A stretch of 15,192 nucleotides of DNA from contig WQXC01000032.1 of NCBI GenBank assembly GCA_009785045.1, forward strand, positions 1-15,192. The letters are read 5' to 3'. The notes under the pieces are model-generated. The model did no database searches, was not told where the DNA came from, and saw only the letters and a list, made by a program, of their open reading frames with translations. How positions within the stretch are numbered: position 1 is the stretch's first letter; each line of letters opens with the position of its first letter. The DNA comes from Treponema sp. (lineage in GTDB: Bacteria; Spirochaetota; Spirochaetia; Treponematales; Breznakiellaceae). The position numbers and the translations under genes were made by a program. This document shows positions 1-7,743 of the stretch, piece by piece.

Positions 1-1
1 A

Positions 2-643
2 CCGGGAGATCGTCTGCGTGATATCAACTGGAAAAGTTCAGAAAAAATTGACACGCTTATAACGCGTATCTCCAATGATAATCAGGAAAAGGTAAGCCGC
101 ATAGAAGTTCATTTTCGTAACTACGGCGCGGACAACATATCGCTTGCTGCGCAATGGCTTTTGGATCGAGCCAAAGCAAGACTTTCATATTTTTTACGCA
201 GTATTAAAGATCAGAATGTTTTGTTTGTGTTTGATGTTTTTACAGCAGCCGGAAGTTTTGAGATTCAGGACGAAGAAGACCTTGATGCATTTTTGGAAGA
301 GCTTTCCGGTTTTTCTTTTTTTCCGCCGAAAAACGAGGTGGTTGGAGCAGCCGGCAGCAAAACTGGCGCAAGTGCAGCAGCCGCAGGAGACATGTATGTT
401 TTTTCCACAGCATGTGATTCCGGGCTGCAGGGTTTTCTGCTAACAAACAGCCAGCGATCTGTAACGCTCTTTCTAAGTCAGCCTGGAACAGATATACAAA
501 GAAAAGATGATGAAATACTGCATATAAGCGATTTTAATAACAAGGGCTGTGTTTTGCCTCCAAAGTTTTTACGCAGCAAAGTTAAACCATTAAATATTAA
601 TACGCACAAAATAGAAATTAACAGAGCGGGGATTACGGTATGA
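2..643 (+). CDS. DUF58-family protein, C-terminal 213 residues (5' end outside the window)
   Basis: The frame is open from the first bases, so the true start lies upstream; an internal TTG at 161 is not a credible start. The first residues read PGDRLRDINWK, the diagnostic signature of DUF58 proteins (PGD-x-x-R-x-I-x-W-K). This is followed by a predicted alpha/beta region (VLFVFDVF, then an acidic helix ending in LEELSGF) that fits the C-terminal half of the family. DUF58 proteins are usually encoded between a MoxR AAA+ ATPase and a membrane transglutaminase and are thought to act in chaperone-like or envelope assembly roles; the precise function is unknown. The stop overlaps the next start as ATGA (640-643), indicating translational coupling. 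A moxR gene just upstream of the window would be expected but is not visible. Confidence 0.85.
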   Translation, partial: PGDRLRDINWKSSEKIDTLITRISNDNQEKVSRIEVHFRNYGADNISLAAQWLLDRAKARLSYFLRSIKDQNVLFVFDVFTAAGSFEIQDEEDLDAFLEELSGFSFFPPKNEVVGAAGSKTGASAAAAGDMYVFSTACDSGLQGFLLTNSQRSVTLFLSQPGTDIQRKDDEILHISDFNNKGCVLPPKFLRSKVKPLNINTHKIEINRAGITV

Positions 644-2775
644 TAAAAACCAAAGCCTCGATAATTTTATTTTCACTGCGCCTTTTATTATATTTTAGCG
701 TTATTACATTAATTTTTATTCACCCTGGTATTACAGTTAAGTTTGACAGTATTGGTATAGCGCTTTGGTTTTTTATTATTCCGCTTATTGCAGCGATTGT
801 CTTTTTTGTTCCGCAGCTTAATGCAATATGGATAAAAGTTGCGGCGCTTGAACCTTTCTTTTTGGCATTGGTATGCCTTAAACTTCTTTCTCTGTCGCGA
901 TCCGGCGAAGATATTGCAGAGCAAAGTTTAACACTTACACAGTTTATTCTTGTCTGGACAGTGGTAGTTTTTCTGCTGCACAGTGTTGTAATTTATTTAT
1001 GCCTTTTTCCGAAAAGCCGCATAAGGGTTTGGAAAGAAGGATTAGTTTTTTTTCTTGGGTCACTTGCAGTCTTATCATTGGTAATTATTGTTTTACCTCC
1101 GGATTTTGTCCGCAACACAGTGATTGAAAATTTGGTCAGCGAGCGGATGCCAGAAATAATTAAACCGTCAGATTCGGACAGAGGATTACCGCAAAGAGGA
1201 AACGGCAGAAGGACTCTTCCCGGTGATGAAAACGGACGCGGAGAATTACGCGGTCTTTCGGAACATGACTGGCAAGGCAGGGGAGGTGGCTCCGGCGAGA
1301 GCCGCCAATATATGATAAAGATTGTAATATCTGACAGAGAGCCTGTGTATATGGGTAATGTTTTTCGCGGGCAGCTTGATCCGGTTAAAGGCTTTCTTGT
1401 TAATCACGATGAACATCTGAACGATTTAGCAAGTCAAAGATTTTTTGTTACCTGGTTTGATAACGACAGGGAACGTGATTCCGGCAGAAGAAGACAGGAA
1501 GTTTTTTCTTTATCTACTCTGCGTCATAAGTATCTGCCGTATCGTCCTGTTGTTATTGATCCTGCCATTTTAAGCGAGAATACAGGTCCCCTTCGCTATA
1601 TTCATCAGGTTGTTTCAAACATACATGACGGCGATCCTCTCTACCTTGTTAATACGCCAACGCGCCTGTTTACAAATCGTGAAAGAGTTTCTCTTGCTCA
1701 GTATCTTGATGTTACGCTTGATGATGATGACAGAAAAGTATTTGAAACATACTTGAACAATGCGCTTGATGAATGGAAAAATAACCGCGAAGAAATTATT
1801 GACAGCGACCGTTACCTGACGGATATATTTTCCGGCAGGCAGAACGATTTAACCGAATACAATATGTATTTAGAAAATATTATTGCTATTCTGGTTAGTT
1901 TTTCGAAGTTTCAATATAACTTAAATCCTGATGATTCTTCTATCGAAGCGCTGGCAGATTTTCTTGTTAATGTAAAAGAAGGCGACTGTGTAGAGTTTTC
2001 CAATTCACTTGCTTTATTGGGGCGGCTTGCAGGTATTCCTTCGCGTGTTGTTACTGGTTACCTTGCTTCTGAAGGTCTGCAGACACAAGCGCATATTCGC
2101 GGGCTTGCCGCTCTTCGCAGCAGGATTCCCTATTTGCAGCAGTTCCCGTTTAATAATTTATTTATGGTAACAAACATACATTCTCATTCATGGACACAAT
2201 TTTATATTCCAGATTACGGCTGGCTGGATTTTGAAGCGACATCTTTTTCCATTGCGCCGCAGGGCATGGGAGATTTTAATAATTGGGATGTAGTTATTCC
2301 GATTCTTGATCAAAACAGAACTTTCTCTAATGTGCGGAAATTTCCATGGCGTGCGGCGGGAAGAACGGCAATTACCCTGGTTGTTTTGGCGCTTGTTTGC
2401 GCATATGCTCTGCGCTATGGACGCGAGCTTACCTTATCCCTTGGTGTAAAACGCGGAGGCAGAGAAGGAGCGCGTTCGCTGTACCTGCTGCTTCTAGCAC
2501 GTCTTGCAGCAGACGGCAAGCCTATTAAACCTGCGTCAAAAACTGCGCATGAGTACTCGGAATTGTTTCCTTATGATGCTGAAGAACCGCTATTTAAACA
2601 ATTTGCAGATATTTACTCAGAACTGCGTTGGCGCGAAAACACCCCGGAAGAAGCAAACGAACGCTTTAAAGCGCTTGTCCATGAATACCGCAGCGCACTT
2701 GGCGCCATTTACAGCCGCGGCCCGCACCACGTTATTAAACGCTTATTAAGTTTACGAGGACTGGCCTACCTATGA
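640..2775 (+). CDS. TgpA-like membrane transglutaminase-domain protein with C-terminal DUF4129-like region
   Basis: A 711-residue membrane protein. Hydrophobic segments lie at about 8-27, 38-57, 69-85, 98-122 and 134-153. A polar Gly/Arg/Asp-rich linker (about 176-222) leads into a large domain holding a transglutaminase-like triad: Cys450 (GDCVEFS), His516 (HSHSWTQFY) and Asp530 (GWLDFEAT). A further transmembrane helix (about 576-591) precedes a roughly 115-residue tail that resembles DUF4129. This is the TgpA/DUF3488 architecture, with the catalytic domain outside the cytoplasm. The gene overlaps both neighbours by ATGA, so DUF58, this protein and the PQQ protein are probably made together. 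The family contains cysteine proteases and transglutaminases; the substrate here is unknown. The intact triad suggests it is active. Confidence 0.88.
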   Translation: MIKTKASIILFSLRLLLYFSVITLIFIHPGITVKFDSIGIALWFFIIPLIAAIVFFVPQLNAIWIKVAALEPFFLALVCLKLLSLSRSGEDIAEQSLTLTQFILVWTVVVFLLHSVVIYLCLFPKSRIRVWKEGLVFFLGSLAVLSLVIIVLPPDFVRNTVIENLVSERMPEIIKPSDSDRGLPQRGNGRRTLPGDENGRGELRGLSEHDWQGRGGGSGESRQYMIKIVISDREPVYMGNVFRGQLDPVKGFLVNHDEHLNDLASQRFFVTWFDNDRERDSGRRRQEVFSLSTLRHKYLPYRPVVIDPAILSENTGPLRYIHQVVSNIHDGDPLYLVNTPTRLFTNRERVSLAQYLDVTLDDDDRKVFETYLNNALDEWKNNREEIIDSDRYLTDIFSGRQNDLTEYNMYLENIIAILVSFSKFQYNLNPDDSSIEALADFLVNVKEGDCVEFSNSLALLGRLAGIPSRVVTGYLASEGLQTQAHIRGLAALRSRIPYLQQFPFNNLFMVTNIHSHSWTQFYIPDYGWLDFEATSFSIAPQGMGDFNNWDVVIPILDQNRTFSNVRKFPWRAAGRTAITLVVLALVCAYALRYGRELTLSLGVKRGGREGARSLYLLLLARLAADGKPIKPASKTAHEYSELFPYDAEEPLFKQFADIYSELRWRENTPEEANERFKALVHEYRSALGAIYSRGPHHVIKRLLSLRGLAYL

Positions 2776-3242
2776 TGAAGCGAACAGACATAACTATGAC
2801 AAAAAGTTTTTTTAATTACTCTAAAGCTGGGGACGCGTGTTTACGCACACAGCCATTTTATCTTTTAATAATATTTTTATTAATGTGTACTGCCTGTTCG
2901 CGTAACACCGATTGGGTGCAATTCCGCGGCGAAAGCGGGCGCGGCGTTAGTTCATCGCGTATAACCCCGCCCCTCGGTTTAAAATGGAAAATCAAATTGC
3001 AAAGCGGCGACGAAAAAATCCGCTCGCTTAACCCGCCGGTAGTCATAGGAGACACAATTTACTTTGGTTCCGACGACGGTAATTTCTACGCCCTGGATGT
3101 AGAAAGCGGTTATATGCGCTGGGTGTTTAAAAGCGGAGCAGAAATTAATTCAATACCGTATGCAGATAACGAACAGGTGTATTTTGGCAGCAAAGACGGA
3201 AAACTCTATGCGCTGTCGCGGGAAACCGGACAGGAGATGTAG
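2772..3242 (+). CDS. N-terminal fragment (156 aa) of the interrupted beta-propeller lipoprotein
   Basis: This is the part translated before the TAG. An N-terminal hydrophobic segment (about 29-40) ends in a lipobox-like MCTAC, with Cys42 as the probable lipidation site; the rather long polar stretch before it suggests the start may be the in-frame ATG at 2796. After the signal come a PQQ-type N-terminal strand (DWVQFRGESGRG) and two propeller repeats (about 96-155). The fragment is too short to close a propeller, so it is unlikely to be functional unless the stop is read through. Confidence 0.65.
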   Translation: MMKRTDITMTKSFFNYSKAGDACLRTQPFYLLIIFLLMCTACSRNTDWVQFRGESGRGVSSSRITPPLGLKWKIKLQSGDEKIRSLNPPVVIGDTIYFGSDDGNFYALDVESGYMRWVFKSGAEINSIPYADNEQVYFGSKDGKLYALSRETGQEM

Positions 3243-3398
3243 CATTTTCAGACAAGAAGCCAGATAAATTCGCAGGTTCAACGGTACGGGGATTACATCA
3301 TTTTTGTCGGGGATGTAGATGCAATTTATTTTCTTTCTCCGCAGGGTGATGAACATTTCCGCATCAATAATCCCGGTTGGTTAAATTATACCTTTCTC

Positions 3399-4055
3399 AT
3401 GGCTGACGATATCATGTATTACGGTACAGGCCCCAGAACCCAGCTTATCGGTCCCTTTGATATACACAAAAGGGAATTTCTCTGGTGGCTGGATTACTAT
3501 GACATAGAAGCCACCTGGTATTCATTTTCTGCAATTCGCGGAGATCTGATATACATGGGAACAGCGGATCCTTTTGGTGGAATGCTTCTTGGGTATCATG
3601 CCTACAACCGCCATTCGGGGGAGCTAGTCTGGCGGCAATACAAAGAAGGGTTGTTTAAGTACAGAGATCCGCAGGCTGAATGGGAGTATTTTTGGCGGAA
3701 TGTCGATGTTTTGGACTTTATGGCTCCCACAGTATGGAAGGATTTGGTCATTTTTACCGGCGGAGACTGCACAGCCCGCGCTTTTGATGCAAATACCGGC
3801 AGATTACGCTGGGAACAGGTCTTTGATACCCCTGTAAGTTCTGCCCCCACCCTTGCCGCAGGTCGGGTTTATTTTGGCCTTATGGGCGACGATTTTAACC
3901 CCCCGCGGCTTATGTGTATTTCCGCCGGAAACGGCAGAACCCTCTGGCAGATGGAAACAGAGGGGTCAATCCTGTCTGCACCGGTAATTGCCGGAAAAAG
4001 GGTCATTTTCGGCACAGATCAGAACATCTTTTATGTCCTGGAACAGGTTTTTTAA
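3399..4055 (+). CDS. C-terminal fragment (218 aa) of the interrupted beta-propeller protein
   Basis: This continues the same frame as 2772-3242 and contains the later blades, including GRLRWEQVFDTPVSSAPTLA and GRTLWQMETEGSILSAPVIA, which are classical PQQ repeat cores. The ATG at 3399 is the first in-frame start codon after the TAG, but no clear Shine-Dalgarno sequence precedes it and there is no signal peptide. It is therefore read here as the remainder of the broken gene rather than an independent gene. Confidence 0.6.
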   Translation: MADDIMYYGTGPRTQLIGPFDIHKREFLWWLDYYDIEATWYSFSAIRGDLIYMGTADPFGGMLLGYHAYNRHSGELVWRQYKEGLFKYRDPQAEWEYFWRNVDVLDFMAPTVWKDLVIFTGGDCTARAFDANTGRLRWEQVFDTPVSSAPTLAAGRVYFGLMGDDFNPPRLMCISAGNGRTLWQMETEGSILSAPVIAGKRVIFGTDQNIFYVLEQVF

Positions 4056-4076
4056 CAGATCAATTGTATTTCCTTC

Positions 4077-4106
4077 TTGACTTATTATGAATAGTCGGGG
4101 TAAACT
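4077..4106 (+). promoter_or_regulatory. Candidate sigma-70 promoter of the 4162 lipoprotein gene
   Basis: A TTGACT hexamer (4077-4082, 5/6 to consensus) is followed after 18 bp by TAAACT (4101-4106, 4/6). Transcription would begin near 4113, giving a leader of about 50 nt. There is no obvious terminator after the propeller gene, so read-through from the upstream operon also remains possible. Confidence 0.45.
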
Positions 4107-4161
4107 GACTTAACGGGATATATTTCCTGTTTAATAAACCCAAATTTGGAGGAGAATTATT

Positions 4162-4743
4162 ATGAAAAAAATTGGAGTACTTTTAGCGATTATCGCAATC
4201 GTTGCTCTCGTTGGATGCGCAACAGGCGGCGGCGGTGCAGCAGCCGGCGGAAGCGGTGCAGCGCCTTTTGTTGTTGATCTCAGCACATTAACAGCAGTAT
4301 CAACACTTCCTGGTGACAAAGTAGGCGAGCCTTATGAAGGCTTAAAAAACATCAATGCTTTCACAAAAGCATGGGACGATTTATTAATTCTGTTCCCGGA
4401 AAACTTTGTTGATATTTCAAAGTATACCAGAGTAACAATCACAGCCAAATATTATAATCAAGCTGGCGAAGAAATCCCACAGGGCGATTCAGTTGCTATC
4501 GTAAGCTTGCTTAGAAATGTTGAAGGCGATTGGAGAGGACCAGCACAGGGCCCCGGACCAAACACTCCCTTAAAAGAATTTAACGTTGGCGGATTCTCCG
4601 GCCTCGTACACAAAGACAGGGGTGTAAGACATGGCTGCGCAACACCTCCGCAGGCAGTTCTTTTCCAGAACAACAATGCAAATACCGGCTTTATTGAACT
4701 CACCGGTGTTATTTTCCACAATGGCGATTACAAATCTGAGTAA
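4162..4743 (+). CDS. Lipoprotein of unknown function (193 aa)
   Basis: The start is fixed by a strong Shine-Dalgarno sequence GGAGGAG (4148-4154). A textbook lipoprotein signal (MKK, hydrophobic core, LVGC) places the lipidated cysteine at residue 19, followed by a flexible Gly/Ala/Ser linker (about 20-34). The remaining 160 residues look like an all-beta domain, with alternating hydrophobic strands (YTRVTITAKYY, SVAIVSLL, TGFIELTGVIFH) reminiscent of jelly-roll carbohydrate-binding or galactose-binding-like folds. That fold is a guess from strand pattern only; no named family was recognised. The gene is monocistronic, between a promoter candidate and a terminator, and converges with the sugar importer operon. 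Its place in a glycan-utilisation neighbourhood makes a surface or periplasmic sugar-related role possible. Confidence 0.85.
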   Translation: MKKIGVLLAIIAIVALVGCATGGGGAAAGGSGAAPFVVDLSTLTAVSTLPGDKVGEPYEGLKNINAFTKAWDDLLILFPENFVDISKYTRVTITAKYYNQAGEEIPQGDSVAIVSLLRNVEGDWRGPAQGPGPNTPLKEFNVGGFSGLVHKDRGVRHGCATPPQAVLFQNNNANTGFIELTGVIFHNGDYKSE

Positions 4744-4760
4744 GATTGCGAATAGCTAAT

Positions 4761-4792
4761 AAAAAAGCCTGACGAAAGTCAGGTTTTTTTTT
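4761..4792 (+). terminator. Rho-independent terminator after the 4162 lipoprotein gene
   Basis: A perfect 6-bp stem CCTGAC/GTCAGG closed by a GAAA tetraloop (4768-4783) is followed by nine T residues (4784-4792). An A run (4761-4766) precedes the stem, so the element may also work on the minus strand. Confidence 0.88.
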
Positions 4793-4798
4793 GGGCAT

Positions 4799-4833
4799 AA
4801 AAAAAGGCTGCCGCCCGCTAGCAGGCGACAGCC
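4799..4833 (-). terminator. Terminator of the sugar importer operon
   Basis: Read on the minus strand, two arms of up to 13 nt (4821-4833 and 4806-4818, G-C rich with two G-U wobbles) form a hairpin followed by seven T residues (4805-4799). It lies 27 bp beyond the stop of the solute-binding protein gene and next to the terminator of the convergent lipoprotein gene. Confidence 0.88.
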
Positions 4834-4859
4834 ATTAAATGACCTAAACGGTCAGGCGC

Positions 4860-6440
4860 TTATCTTCTTGGATACAGAGCGCTTCTTTCGTTAAATACTT
4901 CGTTGGCTCCTGAATTTCGCCAATCCCTTATGCCGTTATCCCAGACACGGTTAAAGTCCTGAGGTCTTGCAGTTATCGCAAGGGCAAGTAAGTCATCGGC
5001 TTTTTCACGTAAGTCGCCGTGGTACTGGTTTACAGTAGTTGTAGCCTGCCAAACAGCCGGGCCGCGTGCGCCGCGGGTCGAAACAACGAATGCATTGGAA
5101 ATTACTTCCGGTGCAATATTGCCGTATCCGAGACCTAACGCTCTTCCGTTTCTTTCGGGGCTTCCAAGTTCAATACCGTTCATAGGCATTGTAAGGTCGA
5201 TATTCTGCGGTGAGTTCTGAATCCATGGGTGCTGCGGAGCAGTTGCAATGGACTGAGGAATGCCGTTTACCATTCTGTGGTTTACGCCTTCCTGACCGAG
5301 CTGAAGGAATCTGTAGTTTTCTTCTTTTGCAAGACAGTTAAGGTATCTGAGCGCAGCGTCTTTGTTTGGTGAGAAAGAAGGAATAAATATTCTGAGTCCA
5401 GGTTTATCCATTACTTCTCTGTTGTTGGTAACCGATATCGGAACATAATCGGCTCCGGGGACGTTCTTGCGAAGGTCTTCCAGAATATTAATATCTGTTC
5501 TGTAGGGGAAATCCCAGTTCTGAGCGAAAGCGCCTACAACACCGCTCTTAATCTGATTGTAGAAATCATCGGCAGTTACCATCAATGGGAAATCTTTAAA
5601 AATAAGACCTTCGTTATACCATTTGTTCATTTCCTGAACGCCTCGTTTATAACCAGGCATCATTATATTTCTGTCTGCAATACTGTATACCCAGCGATCT
5701 CTTGGAGTCATTCTTGGATCAAGGAAGTGCTGAATAAGATCTGCAAGTCCCCAGCGAACATCGCTGTTAACGCCAAAAGGTACAACTCTGTTTCTGCCTA
5801 CGTTTCCGGGATCTCTGTCACGGAAAGCTCTTAATGCAGCATAGAATTGGTTAAAGTCTGTTGGAACCGGCATTCCGAGTCTGTCCAGCCAGTCTTTGCG
5901 GATAAAAACGTTTCTCTGTGCAATAACTACGCGGTAGCTTACAACAGAATAAATCTGCTGGGTTCTTGGATCCTGATCACGGTAGATTAAGTCTCTTCCC
6001 GGGAATGACGGGTCTGAACCGAGCAATCTTTTAAGATCTGGCAGGTAGCTGTCAATGTACGGAGCTAAATCCATAACACCGCCCATATCCCTGAATGCGG
6101 CTATCATGTCATATGCGTATGTATAGCACAAATCGGGGGCGCTGCCGGGACCGGCTGCCATAAGGTTGACGATGTCAGTTGTTTCTGACCAGCGTCCTAC
6201 CGGAATGAATGTAATGTCGATATTAAGGTCTCTTTTTGCTTTTTCCTTAATCCAGTTTGTCCACGCATTATCGTGTGCCAATGATCTTCCGCCGTCCGAA
6301 CCGCGATCAAAAACCTGTACGGTAAGTCTTGTGGTTGGGGTAAGGGCTGGAGCTGCTGGTGCAGGGGTTCTGGCTCTTTGACCAAATACCATTGTTGAGA
6401 CCATTAACATAATGACCGCAGCCAATACGATTCTTTTCAT
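4860..6440 (-). CDS. Extracellular sugar-binding protein of an LplB/LplC-type ABC importer (solute-binding family 1)
   Basis: A 526-residue binding protein. The start at 6440 is chosen because AGGAGGAGAT lies just upstream (6444-6453) and the protein then begins with a clean signal peptide (MKR, hydrophobic core, cleavage near VFG-Q, about residue 20). A longer frame from 6476 would put 12 polar residues before it. The signal lacks a lipobox cysteine, so the protein is predicted to be soluble in the periplasm. Family features include the VFIRKDWLDRLGMPVPTDFNQFY motif and C-terminal Trp-rich helices; the size matches LplA/YtcQ-type binding proteins (about 500-550 residues). These carry complex or plant-derived oligosaccharides, but the ligand cannot be read from sequence. 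It is the last gene of the operon, 78 nt after the LplC-like permease. The needed ATPase is not encoded here and is presumably a shared MsmX-type protein. Confidence 0.9.
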   Translation of the reverse strand: MKRIVLAAVIMLMVSTMVFGQRARTPAPAAPALTPTTRLTVQVFDRGSDGGRSLAHDNAWTNWIKEKAKRDLNIDITFIPVGRWSETTDIVNLMAAGPGSAPDLCYTYAYDMIAAFRDMGGVMDLAPYIDSYLPDLKRLLGSDPSFPGRDLIYRDQDPRTQQIYSVVSYRVVIAQRNVFIRKDWLDRLGMPVPTDFNQFYAALRAFRDRDPGNVGRNRVVPFGVNSDVRWGLADLIQHFLDPRMTPRDRWVYSIADRNIMMPGYKRGVQEMNKWYNEGLIFKDFPLMVTADDFYNQIKSGVVGAFAQNWDFPYRTDINILEDLRKNVPGADYVPISVTNNREVMDKPGLRIFIPSFSPNKDAALRYLNCLAKEENYRFLQLGQEGVNHRMVNGIPQSIATAPQHPWIQNSPQNIDLTMPMNGIELGSPERNGRALGLGYGNIAPEVISNAFVVSTRGARGPAVWQATTTVNQYHGDLREKADDLLALAITARPQDFNRVWDNGIRDWRNSGANEVFNERSALYPRR

Positions 6441-6443
6441 AAA

Positions 6444-6453
6444 ATCTCCTCCT
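6444..6453 (-). promoter_or_regulatory. Ribosome binding site that sets the solute-binding protein start
   Basis: AGGAGGAGAT on the minus strand lies immediately before the ATG at 6440. This favours that ATG over the in-frame upstream ATG at 6476, and the strong site fits the high expression needed for a binding protein. Confidence 0.8.
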
Positions 6454-6518
6454 GAAAATATTTGATTTATGCCCATATCCGCCGATCTGACGGATACAGG
6501 CTGTAATCCTATAATAAT

Positions 6519-7739
6519 TTAACCTTTTACTGCACCGATAGTTACGCCGGCAATGAAGTAGCGCTGGAGCCACGGGTACACAACAAGGATAGGTACCGTT
6601 GCAAACATAATAGCAGCCGCTTTTATGGCATCTGATGTTCTTGGCACATTTCCTGTAACCATTTCCACAGTTGTAACATCGATAGATGTCATGTTTTGTA
6701 TAAGCTGCCAGAGTTTTAACTGGATAGGGTGCCACTGCGGCGCAGAGTTAATGTATAACAGAGCGTCTGTAAATCCGTTCCAGCGGCCAACAGCGTAGAA
6801 CAACGCAAGGGTTGCAAGAACAGGTATGGATAATGGAAGATAAATTCTCATTAAAACTGTAAATGGGTTTGCGCCGTCTATTTCTGCAGATTCACGCAAG
6901 CTGTCCGGAATTCCAAAGAAGAAGCTGCGAAGGATTATCATGTTAAAGACCGAAAGACAGTTTGGAATTATCAGAACAAGCGGATTATTGAGAAGACCCA
7001 GGGACTTCATCAATATGTAGTTAGGTATTGTTCCTGCGCTGAAATACATTGTAAAAATTATTACTGTGTTAATGAAAACTTTGCCTCTAAGCCAGTCATA
7101 AGTAAGCGGATAAGCGCAAAGGATCGTCATTACAAGCGAGATAATTGTACAGATGACCGTAAGAATTGCTGTCCACCACATTGAACGGGTAAAAGCCGGA
7201 TCCATAAATACATATTTGTATGATTCCATTGTTATGCCGTAATTGTAAGTTAACCTTCCGGAATCTCTGTCGCTCTGCCAGCTTGCAAAATCGTATTCAA
7301 CTTCGCCGTAATAGTCATCATCAAATTCATAGTCGTAGTCATAATCGTATGTATAACCTTCGCTAAAATCGAATTCAGGGACAGGGGTTGAAAAGTCGAA
7401 GAAGTCGAGAGAAAAACCTGAGCTAAAATCGAAAGTTTCATAGGTGTATTCGTCACCGGTAGCAAGGGAATAACTTGTGTCTGTATCAAAGATATATTCG
7501 GTACTGTATTCGGCATCGCCGAAATAGTCGAATTCATCGTCATATTCCCATTCTTCTTCGACATCGAGGGATCTGCTTATAACAGGAAGGAATGTTACCT
7601 TTCCGTTAATAACTGCATCGGAACTGCTTAATGATTGCGCAAGCAGGTTTATCATTGGTAATACGCACAACAGTATTACAACTATACAAATTATTACTAC
7701 AACCCAATCGCCGTTTCTGGCTTCTCTTAGTTTATTCAT
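6519..7739 (-). CDS. lplC: LplC/YtcP-like ABC sugar permease with a large acidic-aromatic periplasmic insert
   Basis: A 406-residue inner-membrane permease; relatives are about 290-300 residues. The start at 7739 (MNKLREARNGDW) is preferred because it matches family N-termini and lies 4 nt after the LplB stop. Predicted helices are at about 12-34, 188-212, 222-243, 252-272, 302-320 and 372-392. The EAA loop for ATPase docking is ESAEIDGANPFTVLMRIYLP (about 283-302), and the C-terminus TIGAVKG is typical of LplC. The core before residue 55 and after about 165 is normal. Between them, in the first periplasmic loop, sits a stretch of about 100 residues with 32 Asp/Glu and 29 Phe/Tyr/Trp over positions 61-151 and no Lys, Arg or His. 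The insert is in frame with no stop, so it appears to be a real part of the protein. Its role is unknown. Confidence 0.92.
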   Translation of the reverse strand: MNKLREARNGDWVVVIICIVVILLCVLPMINLLAQSLSSSDAVINGKVTFLPVISRSLDVEEEWEYDDEFDYFGDAEYSTEYIFDTDTSYSLATGDEYTYETFDFSSGFSLDFFDFSTPVPEFDFSEGYTYDYDYDYEFDDDYYGEVEYDFASWQSDRDSGRLTYNYGITMESYKYVFMDPAFTRSMWWTAILTVICTIISLVMTILCAYPLTYDWLRGKVFINTVIIFTMYFSAGTIPNYILMKSLGLLNNPLVLIIPNCLSVFNMIILRSFFFGIPDSLRESAEIDGANPFTVLMRIYLPLSIPVLATLALFYAVGRWNGFTDALLYINSAPQWHPIQLKLWQLIQNMTSIDVTTVEMVTGNVPRTSDAIKAAAIMFATVPILVVYPWLQRYFIAGVTIGAVKG

Positions 7740-7743
7740 AATC

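Larger units (their letters stand above)
2772..4055 (+). pseudogene. PQQ-type beta-propeller lipoprotein gene interrupted by an in-frame TAG
   Basis: Read through one TAG at 3240-3242, this is a single 427-codon frame. It starts inside the transglutaminase stop (ATGA, 2772-2775) and ends with TAA at 4053-4055. The stretch 3243-3398 is open in the same frame and encodes propeller-like sequence (GDYIIFVGDVDAIYFLSPQG), so the halves were once one protein. Blades with PQQ/YVTN-like repeats occur throughout (for example IYFGSDDGNFYALD, VYFGSKDGKLYAL, VIFGTDQNIFYVL), with Trp-containing strands following the T-G-x-x-x-W pattern. The TAG sits exactly where that pattern expects Trp (TGQEM-stop-HFQT), so a TGG to TAG change is the simplest explanation. 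Related proteins include BamB-like and polysaccharide-associated propellers; the function is not known. It could be a real nonsense mutation, strain variation or a sequencing error. Confidence 0.8.

Noticed and set aside
161..643. Independent gene starting at TTG 161
   Set aside because: The same frame is open to the window edge and carries the DUF58 signature before this point, so 161 is internal.
3240..3242. Genome-wide recoding of TAG to an amino acid
   Set aside because: The GH1 gene (10240-10242) and the barrel protein gene (14250-14252) both end naturally at TAG at family-appropriate lengths, so TAG is a normal stop here.
4458..4721. Minus-strand open frame opposite the lipoprotein gene
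   Set aside because: No ribosome site and no family features; the plus-strand gene has a signal peptide, strong ribosome site and terminator.
7250..7564. Alternative protein in another frame within the acidic insert of the LplC-like permease
   Set aside because: The permease frame continues through with conserved family sequence on both sides; the alternative frame is a product of the repetitive codons.
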